This document shows, in pieces, positions 34,498-42,924 of a stretch of DNA of 64,000 nt. This DNA is from an uncultured Nocardioides sp. (lineage in GTDB: Bacteria > Actinomycetota > Actinomycetes > Propionibacteriales > Nocardioidaceae): NCBI RefSeq assembly GCF_947489365.1, contig NZ_CANLDB010000001.1, positions 620,001-684,000 on the forward strand, given 5' to 3'. The number at the start of each line of letters is the position of its first letter. Within the stretch, counting starts at the first letter, position 1. The notes under the pieces are model-generated. The model saw only the letters and a program-made list of their open reading frames with translations, was not told where the DNA came from and made no database searches. The translations under genes were made by a program, and so were the position numbers.

Positions 34498-36216
34498 ATG
34501 AGCCACGAGGTGCTGCTCGTGGCCGGGGCGGCGCTGGCGATCATGATCGCGGCGTCGGTGTTCTCGCGGCGCACGGGCGTCGCGGCGCCCCTGCTGCTCG
34601 TCGGGCTGGGCATCGCGGTCAGCTACGTGCCGGGGGCGCCCGTCGTCCGGCCCGACCCCGACCTGGTGCTCGCCGGCGTGCTCCCGCTGCTGCTGTACTC
34701 GTCCGCGGTCAACCTCCCGGTCACCGACGTACGTCGCAACCTCGGGCTGATCTCCTGGCTCGCGGTGGTCATGGTCGTCGTCCAGGCCGTGGCCATCGGC
34801 GTCGTCGTCCACCTCGTCTTCCCCGACGTCTCCCTGCCGCTGGCCGTCGCGCTCGGCGCGGTCGTCAGCCCCACGGACGCGGTCGCGGCGACCGCGGTGG
34901 GACGGCGGCTCGGGCTGCCGCCGCGGGTGATGACCGTGCTCGAGGGCGAGAGCCTCGTCAACGACGCCTCGGCGCTCGTCGTCCTGCGGACCGCCGTGGC
35001 CGCGCTGGCCGTCGCCGGCGGGTTCTCGCTCGGCGGGACCGCGCTCGAGTTCGTGTGGGCGGTCATCGGGGCCGGGCTGGTCGGTGGCGTCGTCGGCGTC
35101 CTCACGGTGCGGCTGCGCCAGCGCCTCGACGACCCGGTGCTGAACACGGCGATCTCGTTCGCCGTCCCGTTCCTCGCCTACGTGCCGGCGGAGTCGGTGG
35201 AGGCGTCCGGCGTCCTGGCGGTGGTGGTCGCCGGGTTGGTCACGGGATCGCAGGGCAGCCACCGGTTCAGCGCCGAGGACCGGCAGACGCAGGGGACGAC
35301 GTGGACCACCGTCAGCTTCGTGCTCGAGTCCGCGGTGTTCCTGGCGATGGGCTACCAGCTGCCGGAGCTCGTCGCGGACGTGCAGGGCGAGACCACGGCG
35401 GCCCAGATGACCGGGCTGGTGGCGCTGGTCCTCGCGCTGCTGGTGGTGCTGCGGTTCCTGGGGCTGGCCTGGCCGGCGCTCCTCGTCCGGGGTGGCCGCG
35501 GGGAGGCGCACCAGCAGCTGCGGGACCGGTTCGACGCCTTCGAGGAGCGCCTCGACGCTCTCGCGACCGACGGTGGCCGGCAGGAGAAGCGGGTCCGCTG
35601 GGCGCGGACCCGGCTCGCGCGGAGCCGGGCCGACGTGGACTTCGAGGAGCGGGAGCCCCTCACCGGACGGGGGATGCTCGTCATCGCGTGGGCCGGGATG
35701 CGGGGCGTCGTCACGGTGGCGGCGGTCCAGACCATCCCGGAGGACGTCCCGCAGCGGGGGACCGTCGTCCTGGCCGCGTTCCTGGTCGCGCTGGTCACCC
35801 TGGTGGCGTTCGGGCTCACGCTCCCGGCGGTCATCCGTCGTACCGGCATCGAGGCCGCCAGCGCCGAGGACCAGCGGGACGCCGTCCACGCGCTGCTGCG
35901 TCAGGTCGGGTCCTCGGCGCTGGAGACCGTGGGTCCGCCGGAGGACCTCGAGGTCGACGGGAGTCCCGTCGACCCCGAGGTGGCCGCGACGATCAAGGAC
36001 CGGGTGCTGCCCCGGCTCGTCGCCGGCGTGAACGAGCGTCGTACGGCGCCCGCCGGGGCGATCGAGCAGAGCCTCGGCATCCAGCGGGTGTACCTCGACG
36101 CGATGCGGGACGCGCTGGCGTCCGAGCGTCGGGTCGGTGCCTACCCGACCGCGACGTACCGCCGGGTGGAGTCGCTCCTCGACGCGATGGAGCAGCGGCT
36201 GCAGCCGGGCCTGTGA
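34498..36216 (+). CDS. Na+/H+ antiporter (CPA1 family)
   Basis: 572 residues from the ATG at 34498; earlier in-frame codons give an Arg-rich non-membrane stretch. About 12 membrane helices fill residues 1-430. Family marks are VVSPTDAVAATAVGRRLG and LEGESLVNDASALV, which hold the transport aspartates, and a late GMRGVVTVAA. A charged loop of about 60 residues interrupts the membrane part, and a cytoplasmic helical tail of about 120 residues follows. It expels Na+ or K+ in exchange for protons. It stands between two convergent sigma cassettes. Confidence 0.92.
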   Translation: MSHEVLLVAGAALAIMIAASVFSRRTGVAAPLLLVGLGIAVSYVPGAPVVRPDPDLVLAGVLPLLLYSSAVNLPVTDVRRNLGLISWLAVVMVVVQAVAIGVVVHLVFPDVSLPLAVALGAVVSPTDAVAATAVGRRLGLPPRVMTVLEGESLVNDASALVVLRTAVAALAVAGGFSLGGTALEFVWAVIGAGLVGGVVGVLTVRLRQRLDDPVLNTAISFAVPFLAYVPAESVEASGVLAVVVAGLVTGSQGSHRFSAEDRQTQGTTWTTVSFVLESAVFLAMGYQLPELVADVQGETTAAQMTGLVALVLALLVVLRFLGLAWPALLVRGGRGEAHQQLRDRFDAFEERLDALATDGGRQEKRVRWARTRLARSRADVDFEEREPLTGRGMLVIAWAGMRGVVTVAAVQTIPEDVPQRGTVVLAAFLVALVTLVAFGLTLPAVIRRTGIEAASAEDQRDAVHALLRQVGSSALETVGPPEDLEVDGSPVDPEVAATIKDRVLPRLVAGVNERRTAPAGAIEQSLGIQRVYLDAMRDALASERRVGAYPTATYRRVESLLDAMEQRLQPGL

Positions 36217-36227
36217 CCAGCTGACCC

Positions 36228-37193
36228 CTAGAGCATCTCGCCGTCCACGACGACCGACTCCACGTCACCGGGCACGGCGGCCCACAGGATCGACGTCCCC
36301 GGGGCGAGCTCGGTGTCGACGCGTCCCTCGACCGTCTCGCCGGTGGTGCTGACGAACTCGACGCTGGTGACGTCGTCACGGGCCACGCCGGCGACGACGA
36401 GGCTCGGGGCGTCGCCGGCGAGCGTGAGGTCGGGCTCGACGACCCGCACCTCGTCGGGGCCGAGGTCGCCGAGCCAGGTCTGGTCGGGGCCCGCGCGGCC
36501 CGTCAGGGTGGTGGTGAGTCCGGACCGTGTCAGGAGCACGGGACGACAACCCTCCGCTGCGGTGCCCGACTCGCAGCCGAGTCGCCACTCGCCGGCGTCG
36601 ACCCGCAGGGCGCCGTCCGCGAGCTCCGTCAGGCGGGGGTCGTCCTCCGCCCGGGCGCGGTCCGCGAACTCCAGCCAGTCCGTGGCGAGCCAGTCCGGGA
36701 AGGCGCCGGGCACGAAGCCGTCGGGTGTCGCATAGAAGGGGACCCCGAGCCCGACCACCGGACCGGCGAGGTCGCGGTAGCCGTTGGTCGGGGGCAGGTC
36801 GGTGTCGCCCGCCCGCGGGTCGGGCAGGTCGACCTGCGTCGGGGAGGACCGGACGGCGCCGGGCACCTCGTCGAGGATCCGCTCCTGCAGGGCGGCGAGC
36901 TCGGGCGGGAGGTCGGGGGAGGCCTGGATCTCGGGGTCCTGCTGGTCGCCCTGGGACGCGACCTGCGGCGTTGGCCCGGCGGGGACCGGTCCCTCGCTGC
37001 TCCCGCTGCCGACGAGGAACGGGGTGCCGACGGCGAGCGCCACGGCCAGGCCGGCGCCGCCGGTGACCAGCGCGCGACGGCGGGTACGGCGTCGGCGCCC
37101 GTCCCGGCGGATGTCGGCGAGACGCGCGGGGTGCAGGGGGGCGGGGGTGTCGGCGTGCAGCTCGCGCTCGAGCCGGGTGGTGATGTCGCTCAT
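36228..37193 (-). CDS. Membrane protein paired with second SigE-type sigma factor (putative anti-sigma)
   Basis: 321 residues. Basic cytoplasmic N-terminus (RRDGRRRRTRRRA), one membrane helix at about 42-62, then a long extracytoplasmic domain rich in Pro, Asp and Gly with two Cys. It overlaps the sigma gene by 4 bases. The layout repeats that of the product of 33205-33972 although sequences differ. It probably restrains its sigma factor until a signal from outside arrives. No known anti-sigma motif is visible. Confidence 0.7.
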   Translation of the reverse strand: MSDITTRLERELHADTPAPLHPARLADIRRDGRRRRTRRRALVTGGAGLAVALAVGTPFLVGSGSSEGPVPAGPTPQVASQGDQQDPEIQASPDLPPELAALQERILDEVPGAVRSSPTQVDLPDPRAGDTDLPPTNGYRDLAGPVVGLGVPFYATPDGFVPGAFPDWLATDWLEFADRARAEDDPRLTELADGALRVDAGEWRLGCESGTAAEGCRPVLLTRSGLTTTLTGRAGPDQTWLGDLGPDEVRVVEPDLTLAGDAPSLVVAGVARDDVTSVEFVSTTGETVEGRVDTELAPGTSILWAAVPGDVESVVVDGEML

Positions 37194-37741
37194 CGCTGGA
37201 TCCCTTCGGTCGTGCCCTGGGTGTGGTGCCGGGTCTGGTCCTGCTCGGCGTGGCCGAGGCCGAGCCGGAGCTTGGCGAGCGCGCGGGACAGCGTGCTCTT
37301 CACGGTGCCGCGGGAGACGCCGAGCTCGTCCGCGACGTCGGCCTCGGAGAGGTCGAAGTAGTGCCGCATCACGACGACCCGGCGCTCCTTCAGGCTCAGG
37401 TCGGCGAGGAGCCGGACGACGTGGTCGCGGTCGGCGACCGTCTCGGTGTCGGCCCGCCTCGTCGCCCCGTCCGCGGCGAGCAGGGCGTCGCCGCCCACCT
37501 CGGTGACGCCGTGACGGCGCCGGTGACGGTCGATGTTGAGGTTGACGAGCGTCCGTCGGGCGTAGGCGAGCGCCTCGGTCCGTCGTACGCGACCCCAGCG
37601 GTCGTAGGTCCGCACCAGCGCGGTCTGCGCCAGGTCCTCGGCCAGGTGCACGTCACCGCACAACAGGTACGCCGACCTCCGCAACCGCGGCCACGCCGCG
37701 GCGGCGAACTCGTCGAACTCCTTCTCGGCGTCCCCGCCCAT
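37190..37741 (-). CDS. ECF sigma factor, SigE family (cassette 2)
   Basis: 183 residues from the ATG at 37741, which follows AGGAGGGG. Region 2 (SAYLLCGDVHLAEDLAQTAL) and region 4 (LSEADVADELGVSRGTVKST) are clear. A His/Gln-rich tail ends the protein. Overlapped by its membrane partner by 4 bases. Together with cassette 1 this gives two similar sigma systems within 5 kb in convergent orientation, perhaps from an old duplication. Confidence 0.9.
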   Translation of the reverse strand: MGGDAEKEFDEFAAAAWPRLRRSAYLLCGDVHLAEDLAQTALVRTYDRWGRVRRTEALAYARRTLVNLNIDRHRRRHGVTEVGGDALLAADGATRRADTETVADRDHVVRLLADLSLKERRVVVMRHYFDLSEADVADELGVSRGTVKSTLSRALAKLRLGLGHAEQDQTRHHTQGTTEGIQR

Positions 37742-37814
37742 CACCCCTCCTGCCGTCGTCCTCACCCTGACCCACACGCAGCCGACCGTCGGGAGGTTGA
37801 GTGAACCCGGTCAG

Positions 37815-37894
37815 ACCGGTGGTCGAGGTCGACAGCACCGGTGGTCGAGGTGCGAGCGTCGCGCAGCGACCGAGCCTCGAGACCCGGTGAGCGG
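37815..37894. repeat. REP-like palindromic repeat (copy B)
   Basis: Contains ACCGGTGGTCGAGGT twice (near 37815 and 37838) followed by a palindrome running from GGTGCGAGCG to CGAGCCTCGAGACCCGGTGAGCG. It matches copy A at 21433-21477 in both arms. A third partial GGTGGTCGAG at 37925-37934 runs directly into the SOS box before the HNH gene. The interval 37742-37947 otherwise holds no gene. Confidence 0.6.
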
Positions 37895-37928
37895 GAGGTT
37901 GTGGAGAGCGGATCGCCATTGTCGGTGG

Positions 37929-37944
37929 TCGAGCGTATGTTCGA
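37929..37944. promoter_or_regulatory. SOS (LexA) box before the HNH gene
   Basis: TCGAGCGTATGTTCGA differs from the actinobacterial LexA consensus TCGAAC-N4-GTTCGA at one position. It ends 3 bases before the ATG at 37948, so LexA would sit over the start site. Several 13E12-family genes of M. tuberculosis are reported to be in the LexA regulon, which supports the assignment. Confidence 0.8.
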
Positions 37945-37947
37945 ACC

Positions 37948-39315
37948 ATGGTCAGGGACGACGGCGCGGGCGGCGCAGGCGGGACGGAGTGGGGGCTCGG
38001 CTCCCACCCCCTGCTGACCGCGTCCACCTCGCTGACGACGGCCCTCGCTGCGGCGCACGGGGCGATCGACTCGGGCTCCGACCCGTCGTGGCTGGCCCCG
38101 GCCGAGCAGGGTGCGTTGCTGGAGTCGCTGGGGCGGGCGCAGGCCAGCCTGGACGCGCTGCTGATGCGGGTGCTGCCCGCGTGCTCCGGACCGGACTCCA
38201 TCGCCGACGACACCGCCTGCCGCACCGCCGCGGACTGGCTGGCCCACCGCCAGCACACCCGCGCGAACCGGCTGCACGCTGCGTCGAAGCTCGGGCAGTC
38301 CCTGGCCCGGTGGCCGCGACTGGCAGCCGCGTTGGCGTCTGGAGAGATCACCACCGACCACGCCCGCGCCGCCGTCGAGGCCCTCGACCGGCTCCCCCGC
38401 AGCGGGCCCGACGCCCTCGACCCCGAGACCCTGGACAAGGCCGAGACCGTGATGCTCGGCCACTGCCGTGAGTTCACCCCGATCCAGATCCGCACCCTCG
38501 GCGCCCGCCTGCTGGAGGCCGTCGCCCCCGACGTCGCCGAACGCCTCGAGGGCGAACGCCTCGCCGACGAGGAGCGCCAGGCCCGCCGCGAGACCACCTT
38601 CTCCATGTCCCGCACCGGACGCGGCACCCGCCGGTTCCGCGGCGAGATCCCCGAGCTCCACGCCTCCATCCTGGAAGCCGCCCTACGTGCCGTCACCAAC
38701 CCACGACGCACCCACCTCGACGGCGGCATCCCCTACGACGACAGCAGATCCTGCGACGACGCGACGGTCCAGGACGGCCAGCGCCTGACCGACTCCCAGC
38801 GCCTCGGCCAGGCGTTCTGCACCCTCGTCGAGAACCTGCGCACCGACCGCCTTCCCGTCCACGGTGGGTCCCCGGTCACCGTGGTCGTCACCATCACCGA
38901 GGAGACCCTGCGCCGAGAGGCGACCGAGCACGGCTACTCCGGCTACGGCACCACCACCGGCGGGGCGCCGGTCTCGGTCGGGGAGGCCCGGCGCCTCGGC
39001 TGCGTCCACGGCGTCCGCGGGGCCGTGCTCGGCGGTGCCTCCGAGGTCCTCGACCTGGGCCGCAAGGTCCGCCTGCACCAGGGTCCTCAACGCCTCGCCC
39101 TCGAGCTGGAGCACCCCACCTGCCAGGCCCGCGGTTGCGACGTCCCCGCCCCGTGGTGCGAGACCCACCACGTCACTGAGTGGGCCGAAGGAGGCGACAC
39201 CAGCGTCGAGGACGGCGCCCTGTTCTGCCCCCATCACCACCATCGCGTCCACGACCCGACGTACGAGACCCGCTGGCACGACGACGACACCGTCACCTTC
39301 CACCGACGATGCTGA
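37948..39315 (+). CDS. DUF222 / 13E12-repeat family protein with HNH endonuclease domain
   Basis: 455 residues. The N-terminal DUF222 domain is helical (LHAASKLGQSLARWPRLAAALASGEITTDHA region at about 110-140). The C-terminus has the HNH module: CQARGCDVPAPWCETHHV, then DGALFCPHHHHRVHD, with zinc Cys pairs and catalytic His. These multicopy actinobacterial genes are thought to be selfish or nuclease elements; function is unproven. No ribosome site precedes the ATG; the SOS box ends 3 bases away, so the message may be leaderless and damage-induced. Confidence 0.93.
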   Translation: MVRDDGAGGAGGTEWGLGSHPLLTASTSLTTALAAAHGAIDSGSDPSWLAPAEQGALLESLGRAQASLDALLMRVLPACSGPDSIADDTACRTAADWLAHRQHTRANRLHAASKLGQSLARWPRLAAALASGEITTDHARAAVEALDRLPRSGPDALDPETLDKAETVMLGHCREFTPIQIRTLGARLLEAVAPDVAERLEGERLADEERQARRETTFSMSRTGRGTRRFRGEIPELHASILEAALRAVTNPRRTHLDGGIPYDDSRSCDDATVQDGQRLTDSQRLGQAFCTLVENLRTDRLPVHGGSPVTVVVTITEETLRREATEHGYSGYGTTTGGAPVSVGEARRLGCVHGVRGAVLGGASEVLDLGRKVRLHQGPQRLALELEHPTCQARGCDVPAPWCETHHVTEWAEGGDTSVEDGALFCPHHHHRVHDPTYETRWHDDDTVTFHRRC

Positions 39316-39343
39316 GCCGAGGGGTCAGCGGTTGACTGGCGCC

Positions 39344-39856
39344 GTGGCGACGCATCTCCTGCTCATGGCCGACACGCACCTCCCCAAGCGCGCCCGCGAC
39401 CTGCCGGCGCAGCTGTGGGAGGAGGTCGAGCGCGCCGACGTGGTCGTCCACGCCGGCGACTGGGTCGACGTCGCCCTCCTCGACGACCTCGAGGCGCGGT
39501 CTCGTCGACTGGTCGGGGTCCACGGCAACAACGACCACGGCGTCCTCCGCGAGCGGCTGCCCGAGGTGGCCCGGGTCGAGATCGAGGGCGTCCGGTTCGG
39601 CGTCGTGCACGAGACCGGCGACAGGACCGGGAGGGAGAGGCGCTGCGCCGCGGCGTACCCCGACCTCGACGTCCTCGTCTTCGGCCACAGCCACATCCCG
39701 TGGGACACCACCACGGACACCGGGCTCCGCCTGCTCAACCCGGGGTCGCCCACGGACCGTCGCCGCCAGCCCCACTGCACCTACATGACCGTCACCGCGG
39801 ACGGCGGCGCGCTCGGCGAGGTCGCCCTCCACCGGCTGCCGCCGCGCGCCGGGTGA
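39344..39856 (+). CDS. Metallophosphoesterase, YfcE/MJ0936 family
   Basis: 170 residues, GTG start. Metal ligands are seen in MADTH (Asp10, His12), VVHAGDWVD, GVHGNNDH and GHSHIP, the full calcineurin-like set. Proteins of this type are small dimanganese phosphodiesterases acting on artificial phosphodiesters; the natural substrate is usually unknown. The stop lies 2 bases from the converging hypothetical gene's stop. Confidence 0.92.
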   Translation: MATHLLLMADTHLPKRARDLPAQLWEEVERADVVVHAGDWVDVALLDDLEARSRRLVGVHGNNDHGVLRERLPEVARVEIEGVRFGVVHETGDRTGRERRCAAAYPDLDVLVFGHSHIPWDTTTDTGLRLLNPGSPTDRRRQPHCTYMTVTADGGALGEVALHRLPPRAG

Positions 39857-39858
39857 GG

Positions 39859-40554
39859 TCAGACCGGGGGCAGCTCGGCGCGGTGGGAGGCGTGCGGCTC
39901 GCCACGCCACCAGACGATGAAGGACGCCCCGGTCGAGGCAACGGTCCCCTCGAGGTCGGCGGCCGCGTACGCGTGGCCCTGGCCCGGTCGCATGGCATCA
40001 ACACCCCGGTCGCGCCGTGCTGCGACCTCCCAGTCAACGACGTGCTCCCGCCACTGCTCCGGGGTGACGAGGACGGTCGTGCGGTTCACGACGAGCCGGT
40101 CGCCCTCCCACCTCCCGCCCGCTAGCCGCGGCAGGTCCGCCCACAGCGTCACCGCGTCCGGCAGCGAGGCGTCGACGGCGGCCCTCTCCGCCGTGGTCGG
40201 GTCCTGCTCCGGCGTCTCGTACGTGCCTCCCACGACAAGACCGAAGGCGATGGCGTCGACGTACCCACCGGGCTGCTTCGCGTCCTGCGATCGACGCCAC
40301 TCCGCGTCGAGACCGAAACGGGCCCGGGCTGTGGGAGGTTGGTCGCCGTCGTGGATCGTGCAGTCGATCACGAGCTCCGGGAGACCGTCGTCACGAACGT
40401 CGACTCGCAGGACCAGGTCCCGGACGTCGGGAACCTCGTCCTCGGAGCCGAAGTAGGCGACCTCCTTCGCCCGGTGCGCAGCGACGGCCGCGGGCAGGTC
40501 CCGACGCAGCCCCTCGACGTACGCCGCTGTCTCGACGTCGACCTCCCCGCTCAT
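39859..40554 (-). CDS. Hypothetical protein, 231 aa
   Basis: A soluble, acidic protein without signal peptide. It starts MSGEVDVETAAYVEGLRRDL. A central WRRSQDAKQPGGYVDAIAF and a C-terminal FIVWWRGEPHASHRA are distinctive. It looks like an alpha/beta protein, but I do not recognise the family. It lies downstream of helR on the same strand, with 9 bases between stop and start, so it may share the rifamycin-linked transcript. Confidence 0.65.
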   Translation of the reverse strand: MSGEVDVETAAYVEGLRRDLPAAVAAHRAKEVAYFGSEDEVPDVRDLVLRVDVRDDGLPELVIDCTIHDGDQPPTARARFGLDAEWRRSQDAKQPGGYVDAIAFGLVVGGTYETPEQDPTTAERAAVDASLPDAVTLWADLPRLAGGRWEGDRLVVNRTTVLVTPEQWREHVVDWEVAARRDRGVDAMRPGQGHAYAAADLEGTVASTGASFIVWWRGEPHASHRAELPPV

Positions 40555-40563
40555 GCGCCGAAC

Positions 40564-42753
40564 CTAGGTCACGGCTGTGCCCGCGAGCACCAGGGTCTGC
40601 GTCGCGCGGGTCATCGCCACGTACCGGTCCACCGCGCCGCCGGCGCCGTCCCAGCCCGGGCCCTCGACGAGCACCACGAGGTCGAACTCGAGGCCCTTCG
40701 CGAGGGTGGGCGTCAGGGTCCGCAGGCGCGGCGAGTCCGGGAGGTCGAACGGTGACGACAGGGGCGACACCACGCACGCGGTCCCCTCGGCGTGCGTCGC
40801 GAGCCAGTCCTCGAGCCAGGCCCGGAGGTCGTTCAGCGGGACGTCGAGGACCGGGGTCCCGGTCGAGCGGACCGAGGTCGGCACCGAGGCGTCGGGGACG
40901 ACGGCCCGGATCACCGGTGCCGCGGCCTCCATGATCTCGGCGGGGGTGCGGTAGTTGACGGTGAGCGTCCGGACGTCGGCCCCGGGCAGGCCGACCCGGG
41001 CGAGACGCTCGGCCCACGAGCCCACGAACGGCTCCCGCGCCTGGGCCCGGTCACCGACGACGGTCAGCCGCCGCGACGGGCACCGGCGCAGCACCATCGC
41101 CCACTGGGCGTCGGTGAGCTCCTGGGCCTCGTCGACGACCACGTGCCCGAAGGGCCCGGCGAGCCGGTCGCCGCCGGCCGGGTCGAGGGCGTCGGTGTCG
41201 ACGAGCAGCGACTGGCCGTCCTCGGCACGGAGCATGCTGACCAGCCCCACGCCGTACTCCTCGCCGGAGTCGCCGCGCGACGCCGACACGAGGTCGTCGA
41301 CCGCCTCGTTGACCCGTGCCCGTTCCCGGGCCGCCGTCGCGGCGGCCCGGCGCCGGCGGCGGGCCGCGTCGGGGTCGCCCAACCGGTGGCGGGCGGCGTC
41401 GAGCAGCGGCAGGTCCGCGGTCGTCCAGGTCTGGGGGCCGGGTCGTCGCAGCGCGCGTCGCTCCTCCTCGGTGAGCGACGGCGCGCAGTGCCGGAGGTAC
41501 GCCGGCACCTCCCAGAGGTCGCCCACGAGGTCGGTCGCCTCGAGCAGGGGCCAGGCGCGTCCGAGCACCTCCCGCAGCCCGGGGTCGGCGCGGACGACGG
41601 CTCCCACCGCCGACGCGTCCGGCCCGTCGAGGTCACCGACCCCGATCTCCTCGCCGACGATCGTGGCCACCTCGTCCAGAACCTGCTCGCGGCCCTCGGC
41701 GTGGGAGGTGCCGGGGTCCGGGGCGGCGAACGCCCGGGCCCACCGCGCCCGCCCGAGGGTGACCTCCCCCCACGGGGTGGCGACGTCGAGGCGCTCCGTC
41801 GGCGGCTCCTCGTACAGCCGCACCGCCGGCTCGATCGCCTCGACCAGCGCGGACGACCCCTTGAAGCCGGCGGCCACGGGGTCGGTCTCGGGACCGGCGG
41901 TGGCGCCCTCGGCCACCAGGGCGTCGAGGGTGCAGGTCGCCACCGACTCCTCGCCCAGCCCGGGCAGCACGTCCTCCACGTAGGCGAGGTACGGCGCGTG
42001 CGGGCCGACGACCAGCACCCCGCCACCGCCGCCGACCAGCCGCGGGTCCGCGTGCAGCAGGTACGCCGCCCGGTGCAGCGCCACCACCGTCTTGCCGGTC
42101 CCGGGCCCGCCGTCCACCACCAGCGGTCCCCGCGCCTGTGCGCGGACGATCGCGTCCTGGTCGGCGGCGATGGTGGTCAGCACGTCCCGCATCCGCCCGG
42201 TCCGGCTCTCGCCGAGGCCGGCGAGGAGCGCCGAGTCGTCGTCCAGCGTCGCCGCGGACACGTCCGGGAGGTCGGCCGGGTCGCCGTGGAGGACCTCGTC
42301 CGAGTAGTCCACGACCCGGCCCCGCACCCACCGGTAGCGCCGCCGCGCGACCAGGCCCCGCGGCTCCGCGCGCGTCGCGGCGAAGAACCCCTCGGCGGCC
42401 GGGGTGCGCCAGTCGACGAGCAGACGTGTCCCGTCCGCGCCGAGGAGCCCGGTCCTCCCGACGTACGTCGCGCTGCCGTCCGCGGCGGTCATCCGTCCGA
42501 GGCAGGCCTCGACCCCGAAGCGGCGCAGGAGCCGCAGCCGCGCGGTGAGGCGGTGCACCTCCTGGTCGCGGTCCATCGCCGACTGCCCCGTCCCGCCGGG
42601 ACCGCGACGGGCCTCGGCCAGTCCGTGCGTGAGCTCGTCGTCGAGCCGCTCGAGACATGCTGCGATCGCCGCCAGGTGGGCCTCGTCGGCGCGGGTCAAC
42701 CGGGGATCGGACTTGGCGGAACGAGGGGCGGGGAGGGCGAAGAAGGAGTTCAC
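40564..42753 (-). CDS. helR: HelR-type RNA-polymerase-associated helicase-like protein
   Basis: 729 residues from the GTG at 42753. Superfamily 1 helicase motifs are present: DQDAIVRAQARGPLVVDGGPGTGKTVVAL is summarised as a Q-motif followed by Walker A near residue 215. VVVDEAQELTD is Walker B, VGDRAQA is motif III, and VAMTRATQTLVLAG is motif VI. The N-terminal coiled coil (EAHLAAIAACLERLDDEL) is the arm that enters the RNA polymerase secondary channel in HelD-like proteins. HelR displaces rifamycins from RNA polymerase in Streptomyces and mycobacteria. The upstream RAE-like site supports HelR over general HelD. A much longer upstream frame lacks homology and crosses the promoter. Confidence 0.88.
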   Translation of the reverse strand: MNSFFALPAPRSAKSDPRLTRADEAHLAAIAACLERLDDELTHGLAEARRGPGGTGQSAMDRDQEVHRLTARLRLLRRFGVEACLGRMTAADGSATYVGRTGLLGADGTRLLVDWRTPAAEGFFAATRAEPRGLVARRRYRWVRGRVVDYSDEVLHGDPADLPDVSAATLDDDSALLAGLGESRTGRMRDVLTTIAADQDAIVRAQARGPLVVDGGPGTGKTVVALHRAAYLLHADPRLVGGGGGVLVVGPHAPYLAYVEDVLPGLGEESVATCTLDALVAEGATAGPETDPVAAGFKGSSALVEAIEPAVRLYEEPPTERLDVATPWGEVTLGRARWARAFAAPDPGTSHAEGREQVLDEVATIVGEEIGVGDLDGPDASAVGAVVRADPGLREVLGRAWPLLEATDLVGDLWEVPAYLRHCAPSLTEEERRALRRPGPQTWTTADLPLLDAARHRLGDPDAARRRRRAAATAARERARVNEAVDDLVSASRGDSGEEYGVGLVSMLRAEDGQSLLVDTDALDPAGGDRLAGPFGHVVVDEAQELTDAQWAMVLRRCPSRRLTVVGDRAQAREPFVGSWAERLARVGLPGADVRTLTVNYRTPAEIMEAAAPVIRAVVPDASVPTSVRSTGTPVLDVPLNDLRAWLEDWLATHAEGTACVVSPLSSPFDLPDSPRLRTLTPTLAKGLEFDLVVLVEGPGWDGAGGAVDRYVAMTRATQTLVLAGTAVT

Positions 42754-42778
42754 GACCCGTGATGGTGGACCCCTCCAC

Positions 42779-42797
42779 GGGTCTTGCCGCAAGCCCC
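42779..42797 (-). promoter_or_regulatory. Rifamycin-associated element (RAE)-like palindrome
   Basis: On the minus strand GGGGCTTGCGGCAAGACCC, a 19-base near-palindrome, begins 44 bases upstream of the helR GTG and ends 25 bases before it. It matches the form of the RAE found before rifamycin-resistance genes in actinomycetes (GGGGCTTGC...CAAG..CCC). A TATAGC hexamer lies just upstream at 42806-42811. Rifamycin-responsive control of helR is expected. Confidence 0.85.
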
Positions 42798-42821
42798 CGC
42801 GACCGCTATACCTTGGGAGTG

Positions 42822-42883
42822 GAGGGACGCCGAGGCGTCCCTCGTACCATGTCCGGACGCGTGCGATTTTGCTGGTACAGCAA
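42822..42883. promoter_or_regulatory. Divergent region between helR and the methyltransferase: hairpin plus palindrome
   Basis: A perfect 10-bp hairpin with a 2-base loop (GAGGGACGCC/GGCGTCCCTC, 42822-42843) is followed by a palindrome TTGCTGGTACAGCAA (42869-42883) inside a locally AT-richer stretch. The first may separate the two transcripts. The second looks like an operator for the methyltransferase gene. Both are read by eye only. Confidence 0.45.
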
Positions 42884-42924
42884 CGAAGTTTGCGGTTACC
42901 TCCGGATGGTCGCACAGTGGTGCC

